Below are positions 17,797 through 26,275 of a stretch of DNA of 64,000 bases, piece by piece (positions within the stretch are counted from its first letter, which is position 1; each line of letters opens with the position of its first letter). The stretch comes from Anaerotruncus massiliensis (ex Togo et al. 2026). GTDB taxonomy: Bacteria; Bacillota; Clostridia; Oscillospirales; Ruminococcaceae. Under the pieces are notes generated by a model. The model made no database searches, had not been told where the DNA came from, and saw only the letters and a list, made by a program, of their open reading frames with translations. Made by a program: the position numbers and the translations under genes. The stretch lies in assembly GCF_900199635.1 (NCBI RefSeq), contig NZ_LT962687.1, forward strand, positions 1,411,501 to 1,475,500, in the 5' to 3' direction.

Positions 17797-17827
17797 GCGG
17801 GCCGGCTGACGCCGGCCCGCTTTTTTT
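17797..17827 (+). terminator. Terminator of the liv operon
   Basis: GCGGGCCGGC pairs with GCCGGCCCGC around TGAC, followed by seven T. Confidence 0.93.
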
Positions 17828-17858
17828 GCAGTATTTCAGGGGGAATCCGCCACTTTTA

Positions 17859-17890
17859 TGTAAGGACGGGTGTGAAACCCCTTCCTTACA
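17859..17890. other. Stem-loop in the gap before the secreted-protein gene
   Basis: TGTAAGGA (17859-17866) pairs perfectly with TCCTTACA (17883-17890), with an inner GGG/CCC. Behind it AAAACGCGCGTTTT is self-complementary and runs into T6. No coding capacity was seen in 17830-18000; function unknown. Confidence 0.4.
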
Positions 17891-18001
17891 GGGTAGGCTG
17901 CCCGCGCAAAACGCGCGTTTTTTGATCCGGCAGAACCCTGCCGACTATAGTATCACCGGGCGCTGCCGCAGATATGCGCGGCGGCTGCCGCTTCCAAAAG
18001 A

Positions 18002-18030
18002 TTGTGCTTTTCCCGTTTTTTTGCTATGAT
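18002..18030 (+). promoter_or_regulatory. Extended -10 promoter for the secreted protein gene
   Basis: TTGTGC (18002-18007), 17-base spacer, TGC then TATGAT (18025-18030). Same architecture as the promoter at 5978. Confidence 0.6.
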
Positions 18031-18066
18031 GGACCTATTGAAAAGGACGAGGGGGAACGGACGGCG

Positions 18067-19260
18067 ATGCGGAAAAGAGCGTTTGTCGGACTGGCTGGAA
18101 TCCTCTGCGCCTTTGCGCTTACCGTGCCGGTTTTCGCCGCCTCCTACGTGGACGACTGCGACAGCCTCGCGCCGGACGGGACGCGGAGCTACGGCGGCTT
18201 CTCCGAGGCGGTCGGCGACTTTGACGTCTTCTCCGGCTGGGGTACCTGCGGCGACGCGACGGCGCTGGCCGTCGGCGGGCGGGAGGCGCAGGCGACCTAC
18301 CGGGTCAGCGGCGCGGAATCGGTGGAGATGTCGTTTTACGCCAGCCTGAGCACCTGCGCCACGCCCTACGGGAAGGATGCGTTTACGCTCGGCGGGCAAA
18401 GCGCCGAGGCCCTGCTGAACGCGCGGCGCTGCTTTTATGACCGCGCGGCGGACGTCGTTTTTTTGACCGAGAACGGCAGAAACTTCTCCCTGCAATATGA
18501 TCCCTTTTACGGACTGCTCCTCCGGGAGGACGGCCGGCCGCTTTCGGACGACTGCTTCTGGGGGCTCAACCTCTCCGTTTCGCGGGACGGCTCCGCCTTT
18601 ACGCCCCTGCGGGACGTCACGCTCGCGCGGGTGGAGTCGCAGTGGCTCGAGCTCTCCACCGGCCGCTACTATCGCGAGACCTGTACGGCCCGGCTTCCGG
18701 AGGGCACCCGCTACGTCCGGGCGGCCTTCGAGGACTTTCGGTCGCTGGAGGAGGTCCCCGACCGGACCCGTGCGTTTTTGCTCGCGCGCGTGCGGTTTGA
18801 CGGGGATGCCCTGATGTCGGGCGGCTCCGGTTCGGAGGAGTCCTCCTCCGTGCCGGGCGGAGAGAGCTCCTCCGTCCCCGACTCCTCCTCGCGGCTTCCC
18901 ACGGCGGGCGGCGGGGGCGGCTCCGCTTCCGGCGGCGGTTCTGGCGGCCGGCTTTTGCGGGAACGGCGGGAGGCCGGGGCGGAAGCGCCCGCTTCCGCGG
19001 CCTTGGCCGAAGGCCCCGCCGCGGTCTCCCCGCGTGCCGCCGGGGAGCGTGGGGAAAGCGCCTCCCGAACGGAGGACACCTCCGCCCGTCCCGAGAGGCG
19101 GGAACCGGAGCCCTCCGGAGGCGTGGCCGTCTACCGGAACCTCGGCGGCGGGGACGCCGCCGGGCCCTCCGCTACTCCGCAGGAGAAGTTCGGCGGCATG
19201 GTCGGCGGGGGAGCGGGGCTCTACATCCTGCTCAGCTTCCTGCGCGGTGTGCGCCGGTGA
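18067..19260 (+). CDS. Secreted protein of unknown function with Ser/Gly/Pro-rich stalk
   Basis: A 397-residue protein not recognised as a known family. It has a clear signal peptide (basic KR, hydrophobic GLAGILCAFALTV, cleavage after VFA), a beta-rich N-terminal region of about 235 residues with four to five cysteines that could form disulfides, then about 110 residues of low-complexity Ser/Gly/Pro/Glu with two ESSSVP repeats, and a final hydrophobic stretch GAGLYILLSFL followed by RGVRR, resembling a C-terminal membrane anchor. It is probably displayed on the cell surface. ATG 18067 is chosen because the signal peptide begins there; GAGGGGG lies somewhat far (about 13 bases) upstream. Confidence 0.75.
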   Translation: MRKRAFVGLAGILCAFALTVPVFAASYVDDCDSLAPDGTRSYGGFSEAVGDFDVFSGWGTCGDATALAVGGREAQATYRVSGAESVEMSFYASLSTCATPYGKDAFTLGGQSAEALLNARRCFYDRAADVVFLTENGRNFSLQYDPFYGLLLREDGRPLSDDCFWGLNLSVSRDGSAFTPLRDVTLARVESQWLELSTGRYYRETCTARLPEGTRYVRAAFEDFRSLEEVPDRTRAFLLARVRFDGDALMSGGSGSEESSSVPGGESSSVPDSSSRLPTAGGGGGSASGGGSGGRLLRERREAGAEAPASAALAEGPAAVSPRAAGERGESASRTEDTSARPERREPEPSGGVAVYRNLGGGDAAGPSATPQEKFGGMVGGGAGLYILLSFLRGVRR

Positions 19261-19268
19261 GCGGATTG

Positions 19269-19296
19269 TTGACAAATACCCGGCGCCGTTTATAAT
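19269..19296 (+). promoter_or_regulatory. Consensus SigA promoter for the acyl-CoA synthetase gene
   Basis: TTGACA (19269-19274) and TATAAT (19291-19296), both 6 of 6, spacer 16. One of the strongest promoters in the window; leader about 83 bases. Confidence 0.8.
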
Positions 19297-19385
19297 AAAG
19301 AGTATCCATATTCGGGCGCGGCATCGGGCGCGCGGCGGGAATCCAAGGGGTTTCCGGACTCTGAAAGCTATGGGAGGAAGGCCAA

Positions 19386-21056
19386 GTGAGCGAATTAATA
19401 TCCATTACGGTCGGCGCGCTGCTGGAGAAGGTCGCGAAGATGTATCCGGACGACCAGGCGGTCAAATATACCGACCGGCCCTTTAATATGACCTGGCGGC
19501 AGTTTGACGACGAGGTCAACCGCATCGCAAAGGGATTTTTGGCGATGGGGATCCGGAAGGGGGACCACGTGGCGATCTGGGCGACCAACGTGCCCGAATG
19601 GCTGTTGACCCTCTTTGCGACCGCCAAAATCGGCGCGGTGCTCGTCACCGTCAACACCAACTACAAGGTGTTCGAGCTGGAATACCTGCTGCGGCAGTCG
19701 GATTCAAAGGCGCTCGTCATGATCAAGGGCTTCAAGGACGCGGACTATGTCGGCATCGTCAACGAGCTCTGTCCGACCCTTAAGGACTTTAAGCCGGGCG
19801 AGTACGACAATCCGATGCTGCCCTTCCTCAAGGACGTCGTCTATGTCGGCGAGGGCCCCGCGCCCGCCGGGATGTACGCGTGGGACGACCTGCGCCAGAT
19901 GGGGGACGCGGTGCCCGAGGAGGAGTTCCGCGCGGTTTTCGACAGCATCGACCCGCAGGAGGTCGTCAATATGCAGTACACTTCGGGGACGACCGGCTTC
20001 CCGAAGGGCGTTATGCTCACCCACTTCAACATCGTCAACAACGGCAAGTGCATCGGCGACTGCATGAGGTTTTCCCATGACGACAAGCTCTGCATCTGCG
20101 TGCCCTTCTTCCACTGCTTCGGCCTGGTGCTCGCGGTCATGGCGGCGCTCACCCACGCGACTTCGATGGTCCCCATCGAGACCTACCGCCCGACCGAGGT
20201 GCTCAAGGCCCTCCAGAACGAGGAGTGCACCGCCGTGCACGGCGTTCCGACGATGTTCATCGCGATGCTCGAGCATCCGACCTTCTACGAATATAAATTC
20301 CCGCGCCTGCGCACCGGCATCATGGCGGGCTCGCCCTGCCCGATCAAGGTGATGCAGCTTGTCGTGGACAAGATGGGTATGCGGGAAATCACGATTACAT
20401 ACGGCCAGACGGAGGCGTCGCCCGCCTGCACGATGACCACCACCGAGGACAGCCTCGACCTGCGCGTCGCGACGGTGGGCCGCGCGATGCCCCATGTCGA
20501 GACGAAGATCGTCGACCCCGAGACGGGGGAGACGTTGCCCCCCTACCAGCAGGGCGAGTTCTGCGCGCGGGGCTACAACGTCATGCGCGGTTACTACAAG
20601 ATGGAGGAGGCCACCCGCCAGGCGATCGACGAGGACGGCTGGTTGCACACGGGTGACCTCGCGATGGTCGACGAGAACGGCTACTACAAGATTACCGGCC
20701 GCATCAAGGATATGATCATCCGCGGCGGCGAGAACATCTACCCCAAGGAGATCGAGGAGTTCCTCTACACCCACCCGCTTGTGCGCGACGTGCAGGTGGT
20801 CGGCGTGCCGAGCAAGCAGTACGGCGAGGAGATCATGGCCTGCGTCATCCCGCGCGCGTGGGAGGACGGGCTCGACGAGGAAGAGATCAAACGCGCGGTG
20901 CGCGAGAATATGGCGCGCCACAAGGTCCCGAAGTACGTCCTGTTTATGGACCAGTTCCCGATGACCGCCAGCGGCAAGATCCAGAAGTTCAAGCTGCGCG
21001 AGATGGGCATCGAAAAGTTCGGCCTGCAGGACGACGCGGCGGTCGAGACCGCCTGA
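19386..21056 (+). CDS. AMP-binding acyl-CoA synthetase
   Basis: A 556-residue member of the ANL superfamily that adenylates a carboxylic acid and transfers it to CoA. Motifs: P-loop YTSGTTGFPKGVMLTH near residue 198, A5 motif YGQTEASPACTMT near 339, hinge GRIKDMIIRGGENIYPKEIEEFL near 438, and the catalytic lysine in TASGKIQKFKLREMG near 526. The overall sequence resembles medium/long-chain FadD-like enzymes; chain length cannot be read. Start is GTG 19386 with GGAGGAAGG 4 bases before. It may share a transcript with the downstream pseudokinase gene. Confidence 0.92.
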   Translation: MSELISITVGALLEKVAKMYPDDQAVKYTDRPFNMTWRQFDDEVNRIAKGFLAMGIRKGDHVAIWATNVPEWLLTLFATAKIGAVLVTVNTNYKVFELEYLLRQSDSKALVMIKGFKDADYVGIVNELCPTLKDFKPGEYDNPMLPFLKDVVYVGEGPAPAGMYAWDDLRQMGDAVPEEEFRAVFDSIDPQEVVNMQYTSGTTGFPKGVMLTHFNIVNNGKCIGDCMRFSHDDKLCICVPFFHCFGLVLAVMAALTHATSMVPIETYRPTEVLKALQNEECTAVHGVPTMFIAMLEHPTFYEYKFPRLRTGIMAGSPCPIKVMQLVVDKMGMREITITYGQTEASPACTMTTTEDSLDLRVATVGRAMPHVETKIVDPETGETLPPYQQGEFCARGYNVMRGYYKMEEATRQAIDEDGWLHTGDLAMVDENGYYKITGRIKDMIIRGGENIYPKEIEEFLYTHPLVRDVQVVGVPSKQYGEEIMACVIPRAWEDGLDEEEIKRAVRENMARHKVPKYVLFMDQFPMTASGKIQKFKLREMGIEKFGLQDDAAVETA

Positions 21057-21130
21057 GCCGGGACTGCCCCGAATCTTGGCGGGACGGCGCGTCCGTTTCG
21101 CCATGACCCCGAATAGGAGTGAACCGCCAG

Positions 21131-23059
21131 ATGGCCGTAAATGAACTGAACCTGTGCATGGGCTGCATGTCCCCTCTCTTCGAAGGGGAGACGTGCAGCG
21201 TCTGCGGATATCACGCGGACGCGTCGCCCGACCTGAACTACCTGCAGCCCGGCAGCGGGCTGGGCGGGCGGTATCTCGTCGGAAAGATGGTCGCGGACGA
21301 CCCGGAGGGCGTCTGGTACGTCGGCTACGACCGCAGGGAGGAGGTGCGCGTCTGGCTGCGTGAGTACGCGCCCGGCTGCATCACCCGCCGCGATCACGAG
21401 AACTTCAGCGTGCAGCCGCTGGCCAGCTCGGAGGCGCAGTACAAGGCGCTCATGTCCGACTTTGAGGACCTGTGCCGGTCGATCATGGCATTGCCCGCTG
21501 GGGAAAAGGTGCTCCCCGTCACCGACCTGCTCTATGAGAACAACACGATTTATGCGGTATACCGCTATATCAAGACGATTTCACTGGAATCCTTCCTCGC
21601 GCGCAGCGGCGGCAAGATCCCCTGGAGACACGCCAAAAAGCTGCTGATGCCCCTCTTCCACACGGTCGTCAACTTCCACAAGGCGGGACTTATCCATCGG
21701 GGGCTTTCCCCGCGGACGGTCCACCTTGACCAGTCGGGCGCCCTGTGGGTGACCTGCTTTTCGATCGCGGCGGCCCGCACCAACAAGAGCGAGACGGGCG
21801 CGCAGCTCTTCGAGGGCTACGCCGCCCCCGAGCAGTACGCGCTCAACAGCTGGCAGGGCAACTGGACCGACGTCTACGCGCTGGGCGCGATCACCTACCG
21901 GACGGTGACGGGGGAGAACCCGCCCGCCGCGCTCGACCGCGTCTATGGCGACGACCTGCTCGACAGCCAGATGATCAGCGGCGAGATGACCGAAAACGTG
22001 GTGAGCGCGATCAACCGCGCCCTCGCGGTCGAGGTGGAGGACCGCATCCAGTCCGCCGAGCTCTACATATCCGGGCTGCTCGCGGACGCGGGCTCCAACA
22101 CGGCGGTCTACACCGCCGCGCCGCGCAAATCCTACGAGACGCCCGACGACAGCGCCTACCGGCAGGAGATCCGCCGCGCCGCCGCCGAACGGGAGGCGCG
22201 GGAGAAGCAGCCGCCGCGCACGGCGGCACGCTTTGAACAGAGCGGCATCGACCTGATCCCGCCTCCGGGCGGCAAGCCCGCGCAGCCCAAGCCGGCGCGA
22301 AAAGGCGACCGGCGCGAAAAGCGCCCCAAACGCAAACGCTCCCATCCCGTGCTGATGCTGATTTTCTCGGCGTTCGTCGCCACGGCGCTGCTGGCGGGCG
22401 CGATGTACTGGTTCTCGACCAACTACCTCACCGATCTGATCGCCCCCGCGGAAAGCGAGGGCAGCCGCACCGGCGAACATTCGATGCAGGGCGGTACCGA
22501 CTATTCGGGCGGCGAGGCGGGGGAGGACGACAAGGTGCCCCGCTTCGTGGGGATCAACGCCGATTCCCTTCGGAACAATGAGCAGCTGAGCGAGCGGTAC
22601 GAGCTTGTGTTCGAGGAAAAGTTCAACGACGTCTACGAGCCGGGCGTGGTCTGCGACCAGCAGCCGGTCGAGGGCACCAAGATGCCCAACCGCGGCCGGG
22701 TGACCATCTACGTCTCCAAGGGCCCCGAGCTGATCGAGATGCCCGCGGTGGTGGGGATGCCGATCGAGGACGCGATCATGGCGCTGACCGACCTGGAACT
22801 CAACTACCAGGTGATCGAGGTCTACGACAAGAGCTACGAGCCCGACGTGATCGAACGCGCCGAGCCGGAGCCGGGCACCCAGCTCAACAAGGAGAAGGAC
22901 ACCGTGTTCCTCTACATCCGCAAGGTCGTGATGGAGGAGAGCAGCAGCTCGGAGGACGAGCGGGACGACCGGGAACGGTCCGCCTCGCGGGTCATCACCT
23001 CCCGCAAGAGCAGCACGGATTCGGATTCCTCCCGGCGCCTCAAGCCGAGGGAGGAGTAG
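21131..23059 (+). CDS. Membrane pseudokinase with N-terminal zinc ribbon and C-terminal PASTA repeats
   Basis: A 642-residue protein. Residues 9-25 hold two CxxC pairs (CMGC, CSVC), a small zinc ribbon. Residues about 45-305 have the fold of PASTA-type Ser/Thr kinases, with an intact AAPEQYAL segment and a TDVYALGAITYRTVTG helix. Catalytic positions are altered: Arg in VWLREY where VAIK lysine is expected, HRGLSP instead of HRD, and CFSIA instead of DFG. A basic linker (KRPKRKRS) precedes a transmembrane segment near 405-428; two PASTA-like repeats follow outside (about 465-605), the first from VPRFVGIN and the second from MPAVVGMPIEDA, then a charged Ser-rich tail. Likely a muropeptide/cell-wall sensor acting as scaffold. 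Start ATG 21131 has AGGAG 11 bases upstream; GTG 21119 is less likely. Confidence 0.88.
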   Translation: MAVNELNLCMGCMSPLFEGETCSVCGYHADASPDLNYLQPGSGLGGRYLVGKMVADDPEGVWYVGYDRREEVRVWLREYAPGCITRRDHENFSVQPLASSEAQYKALMSDFEDLCRSIMALPAGEKVLPVTDLLYENNTIYAVYRYIKTISLESFLARSGGKIPWRHAKKLLMPLFHTVVNFHKAGLIHRGLSPRTVHLDQSGALWVTCFSIAAARTNKSETGAQLFEGYAAPEQYALNSWQGNWTDVYALGAITYRTVTGENPPAALDRVYGDDLLDSQMISGEMTENVVSAINRALAVEVEDRIQSAELYISGLLADAGSNTAVYTAAPRKSYETPDDSAYRQEIRRAAAEREAREKQPPRTAARFEQSGIDLIPPPGGKPAQPKPARKGDRREKRPKRKRSHPVLMLIFSAFVATALLAGAMYWFSTNYLTDLIAPAESEGSRTGEHSMQGGTDYSGGEAGEDDKVPRFVGINADSLRNNEQLSERYELVFEEKFNDVYEPGVVCDQQPVEGTKMPNRGRVTIYVSKGPELIEMPAVVGMPIEDAIMALTDLELNYQVIEVYDKSYEPDVIERAEPEPGTQLNKEKDTVFLYIRKVVMEESSSSEDERDDRERSASRVITSRKSSTDSDSSRRLKPREE

Positions 23060-23113
23060 GGAAGGCTTTCTGGGAATGAGTCAGCCGTTTTGGCGGCGGA
23101 ATGGAGCGATAAG

Positions 23114-23929
23114 ATGAAAACTGCATTTTCGACTTTGGGTTGTCCCGGCTGGTCGTGGGACGAGATTTTCGCCACCGCGAAAGACCTGGGGCTGGACGGC
23201 ATCGAGGTGCGCGGCGTGGAAAACGAGATGTTCGCGCCCTCCATCCGCGCGTTCAATGAGAAGCACCTCGACGAGACCCGCGCGCGCCTGGAAAAGGCGG
23301 GCATGGAGATCCCGATGCTCACCTCGGGCGCCTGCCTCGGCCTGTCGGGCGACTCCGGCCGCTACATGGACGAGGCGAAGGCCTACATCGACCTGGCCAA
23401 AAAGCTCGGGACCCCCTATGTGCGCGTGATCATCACGCCGAACGCGGCCCCGATGGAGGGGGAGAACATCCTGCAGGTCAAGCGCCTCTACACCGAGCTG
23501 TGCGCCTACGCGAAGGGCACGGGCGTCGCGGTGCTGCTCGAGACGAGCGGCGAGCTCGCCGACTCCTCCAAGATGCGCGAATTCATGCGGGACGTCGACC
23601 TCGAGACGGGCGGCGTGCTCTGGGACCTCCACCACCCCTACCGTTTCTTCGGCGAGTCCCCGGCCAAAACGTGGGAGAACATCGGGGAGTGGGTCCGCTA
23701 CCTGCACGTCAAGGATTCCGCGATGCAGGACGGCAAACTCGTCTACCGCATGATGGGCTACGGCGACGTCCCCGTTTTCGACGCGCTGAAAATTTTGTCC
23801 GACCACGGATACCAAGGCTACGTCTCCCTCGAATGGCTCAAGCGCTGGTGCCCCGACCTGCAGGAGCCGGGCATTGTCTTCGCCCACTACGCGAGCTATA
23901 TGGGCTACCTCAAAAACCAGTTAAAATGA
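23114..23929 (+). CDS. Sugar phosphate isomerase/epimerase-like TIM barrel protein
   Basis: A 271-residue xylose-isomerase-like TIM barrel. It begins MKTAFSTLGCPGWSWDEIF and shows ETSGELADSSKMREF (metal Glu), WDLHHPYRF (metal Asp/His), RYLHVKDS and YVSLEWLKRW (final Glu), the usual metal-binding residues of the inosose dehydratase/hydroxypyruvate isomerase group. The substrate is not evident. ATG 23114 has GGAGCG 7 bases upstream. It follows the pseudokinase by 54 bases without a terminator. Confidence 0.85.
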   Translation: MKTAFSTLGCPGWSWDEIFATAKDLGLDGIEVRGVENEMFAPSIRAFNEKHLDETRARLEKAGMEIPMLTSGACLGLSGDSGRYMDEAKAYIDLAKKLGTPYVRVIITPNAAPMEGENILQVKRLYTELCAYAKGTGVAVLLETSGELADSSKMREFMRDVDLETGGVLWDLHHPYRFFGESPAKTWENIGEWVRYLHVKDSAMQDGKLVYRMMGYGDVPVFDALKILSDHGYQGYVSLEWLKRWCPDLQEPGIVFAHYASYMGYLKNQLK

Positions 23930-23935
23930 GATGCG

Positions 23936-23969
23936 AAGGGGCCGTTGGCATTTGCCAACGGCCCCTTTT
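23936..23969. terminator. Bidirectional terminator
   Basis: Fourteen-base-pair perfect stem (23936-23949 with 23954-23967) around ATTT, with T4 on the plus strand, between convergent genes. Confidence 0.9.
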
Positions 23970-23982
23970 CTTTTTCCGGTTA

Positions 23983-24972
23983 TCACCCGTACCGTTTGAG
24001 CATCCGGATGTCCTCGCCGTAAAACTGCATCGGCCGGTAGGCGCAGAGCAGGCGGGAGAGGATGCGGTCGCCGTACCGTTCGCGGAGCACCTGTTCGTCG
24101 AAGTTGGTGCTGATCACGGTCGGGCGGCGCCCGATGATGCGGGAATTGATGAGGTTGTAGAGCGCGGCGACCGAAAAGCTCGTGGAGAACTCCGCGCCGA
24201 GGTCGTCGATGACGAGCAGGTCGCACTCCCCGGCCAGCGCCTGGTAGTCGGTATCGCCGCCGCCGTTGCGGGAGAACTGCTGCGCCTGAAGCTTGTCGAG
24301 CAGGCGGGGAGCCGTCGTATAGACGACACCGCAGCCCTTCCGGACGACCTCATAGGAGATCGCCAGCGAGAGGTGGGTCTTCCCGAGCCCCGTCCCGCCC
24401 AGGAAGAGCAGGCTTTCGCTCTTGGGGGAGAAGGTGCGCGCGTATTCGCGGCAGGCGGACAGCACCTTCTCCATCGCGCGGCGGGGAACGACGTTGTAGG
24501 GCCCGCAGGGTTCGACGGGGTAGTAGGCGAGGTCGAAGTTTTCAAAACGGCAGTCGCGCATGCCGCTCGTGTCGCCGAGGCTCTCACAGGCGAGCTCGCG
24601 CAGCAGCTTCTGGAGGCAGGCGCACTGCTTCTGCCCGATGTAGCCGGTGTCCTGGCAGACGGGGCAGGCATAGCGCACCGCAAGCGCGTCCGCCGGCCTG
24701 CCGGCGTCCCGGAGGATCTCGGCGCGGCGCTCCTGGAGCGCGAGATTGCGGGCGCGCAGCCGTTCGATCAGCTTTGCGGCGTCCTCTCCGCCGCCGATCG
24801 CGGCCTGCGCGGCGGCAAGCCCCGTCGCGGAAAGCTCCCGCTCGATCTCGCCGAGCTGCGGCAGCTCGGCATAGAGGGCGGCGCGCCGCCGCTGGGCGTC
24901 CTGCTGCGCGGCGGCGCGGGATTCCTCGAGCGCCCTCTGCGCCTTCTGGTAAATTTCCTTTGCATATCCCAT
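23983..24972 (-). CDS. DnaC/DnaI-like helicase loader ATPase
   Basis: A 329-residue AAA+ protein of the DnaC/IstB group. Residues 1-90 form a charged helical region; a zinc motif follows (CPVCQDTGYIGQKQCACL); then Walker A FLGGTGLGKTHLSLAI and Walker B LLVIDDLGAEF, sensor region TNFDEQVLRERYGDRILSRLL. In Firmicutes this type loads the replicative helicase with DnaD/DnaB. The IstB transposition helper is unlikely because no transposase lies nearby and the zinc motif is of the loader type. ATG 24972 has AGGAGG 9-10 bases upstream; 12 bases separate it from the dnaD-like gene. Confidence 0.88.
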   Translation of the reverse strand: MGYAKEIYQKAQRALEESRAAAQQDAQRRRAALYAELPQLGEIERELSATGLAAAQAAIGGGEDAAKLIERLRARNLALQERRAEILRDAGRPADALAVRYACPVCQDTGYIGQKQCACLQKLLRELACESLGDTSGMRDCRFENFDLAYYPVEPCGPYNVVPRRAMEKVLSACREYARTFSPKSESLLFLGGTGLGKTHLSLAISYEVVRKGCGVVYTTAPRLLDKLQAQQFSRNGGGDTDYQALAGECDLLVIDDLGAEFSTSFSVAALYNLINSRIIGRRPTVISTNFDEQVLRERYGDRILSRLLCAYRPMQFYGEDIRMLKRYG

Positions 24973-24984
24973 ATGGGGCCCCTC

Positions 24985-26010
24985 CTAATCGTCCGCCTGC
25001 CGGTGCAGCAGGGCGTGCAGCTTGTCCATATCGAGCGACGAGTCGCGCCCCGTCTGCGCCGACTTGTTCTGCGTCGCGGCGCGGCGCGCCGAGCCTGCGG
25101 AAAGGTCCTCCACCGCAGCCTTGACGGTCGCGATCCCCTTCGTCTTCCAGGAGGAGAGAATCTTGTCGGCATAGGCGAAGGAGACCTTCCCGGTATTCTC
25201 CACCGCCCGTTCGCAGGCGAGGAAGATGAGCTTTTCATCCAGCCCGAGGGAGAACCACCGCTCAACGTAGCCGCGTTCCTTCGAAGTCAGGGAACGGCTG
25301 TAGATGCCGAACGCCTTGACGACCTTCTTTTCGTTTTCGCCGCTGCGGGTGAGGCGGACGATCTCCTGCTCGACCTGCTCGTGGGAGGAGATGCCCCGCT
25401 CCATCCAGGCGGCCGCCGTCCTCTCGAGGTAGTTCATACTGCGGTGCCCGCTTTCCACGCAGTACTGGAGCAGCATGAGCACCGCGCCGGTGTCCAGCCC
25501 GTAGTAGCTGTGCAGCGCGACGAGGATTTCGCTCTCCACGGGGGTGAGCGGGGCGCCCAGGATATTTTGCGCCTCCCGCAGGAGCTCCCCGATGGCGCCG
25601 TCCGCCTTCTCCATTACGGCGATGTCCGCCCGTGAGATCTTCTGCCGCGCCGAGATGGTGACGACCCGCTGCCCCTCGCCGGAAGCTTCTTCCTTTACGG
25701 CGGGGGCGGGGAGGACCGGCGCGGTCACCGCGTCAGGGGCCGGGCGCGCGGGGAGGCGTTTTGCCGCCGCGCCGCTCTCGCGGACGATGCCCGCGCCGAC
25801 CCAGTAGTTGACCGCGTCGGCGATGTCGCCGGCGGGGATGCAAAGCCGCTCGGAGAGCCACTGCACATCGACGGGAGTGCCCGAGTGGCGCAGCATGAGC
25901 AGCAGGATTTTCAGCGAGAGGGGGGAGCACATCTTGATGTGGTCGTCTACGACCGCGGTCGGCACCGCGAAGACCGACGACCAGATGCCCGAATCGATCA
26001 AATAGGACAT
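24985..26010 (-). CDS. DnaD domain primosome protein
   Basis: A 341-residue protein with an N-terminal winged-helix (SLKILLLMLRHSGTPVDVQWLSERL, residues 30-55), an Ala/Pro linker near 80-115, and two DnaB_2/DnaD C-terminal domains (about 130-230 and 255-320). Both end in the characteristic YxxxIxxxW-like motif: YLERTAAAWMERGI and YADKILSSWKTKGI. Such proteins remodel DNA at origins and recruit the helicase loader encoded next. ATG 26010 has GAGGAG 6 bases upstream; the longer open frame to 26139 is untranslated leader. Confidence 0.85.
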   Translation of the reverse strand: MSYLIDSGIWSSVFAVPTAVVDDHIKMCSPLSLKILLLMLRHSGTPVDVQWLSERLCIPAGDIADAVNYWVGAGIVRESGAAAKRLPARPAPDAVTAPVLPAPAVKEEASGEGQRVVTISARQKISRADIAVMEKADGAIGELLREAQNILGAPLTPVESEILVALHSYYGLDTGAVLMLLQYCVESGHRSMNYLERTAAAWMERGISSHEQVEQEIVRLTRSGENEKKVVKAFGIYSRSLTSKERGYVERWFSLGLDEKLIFLACERAVENTGKVSFAYADKILSSWKTKGIATVKAAVEDLSAGSARRAATQNKSAQTGRDSSLDMDKLHALLHRQADD

Positions 26011-26165
26011 GGCGGACTCCTCGAATTCAAATGTTGGAAAAAGGGCGTGTCCGGCAAAAGCCGGCGCCTCCGGTCCCGGAAGCGGCAAAAGCCCCGCGGC
26101 ATGCGGGAATGCGGCGCTTCCCGCCTTTGGCGGGGACAAAACGCAAAGCGGTTTGCCCTGCGGAT

Positions 26166-26193
26166 ATTATAGCACAGCCTCCCGAATTTTCAA
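26166..26193 (-). promoter_or_regulatory. Promoter for the dnaD-dnaC-like operon
   Basis: Minus-strand TTGAAA (26188-26193), 16-base spacer, TGC-TATAAT (26166-26171), an extended -10. The leader of about 150 bases can form several GC-rich hairpins, e.g. CCCCGCC/GGCGGG near 26115-26135. Confidence 0.65.
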
Positions 26194-26201
26194 AATAGAA
26201 G

Positions 26202-26231
26202 TTGCGCGGCGGGGCAGGCCCGGTGTATAAT
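26202..26231 (+). promoter_or_regulatory. Promoter for the PHP-malic enzyme operon
   Basis: TTGCGC (26202-26207), 18-base spacer, TGTATAAT with TATAAT at 26226-26231; 45 bases before the PHP gene. Confidence 0.6.
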
Positions 26232-26275
26232 AAGAACAATTATTTGAATGATTCCAAAGACAGGAGGCGACAAAG

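Noticed and set aside
23983-24972. IstB transposition helper of an insertion sequence
   Set aside because: No transposase or inverted repeats; zinc motif and partnership with a DnaD-like gene favour a helicase loader.
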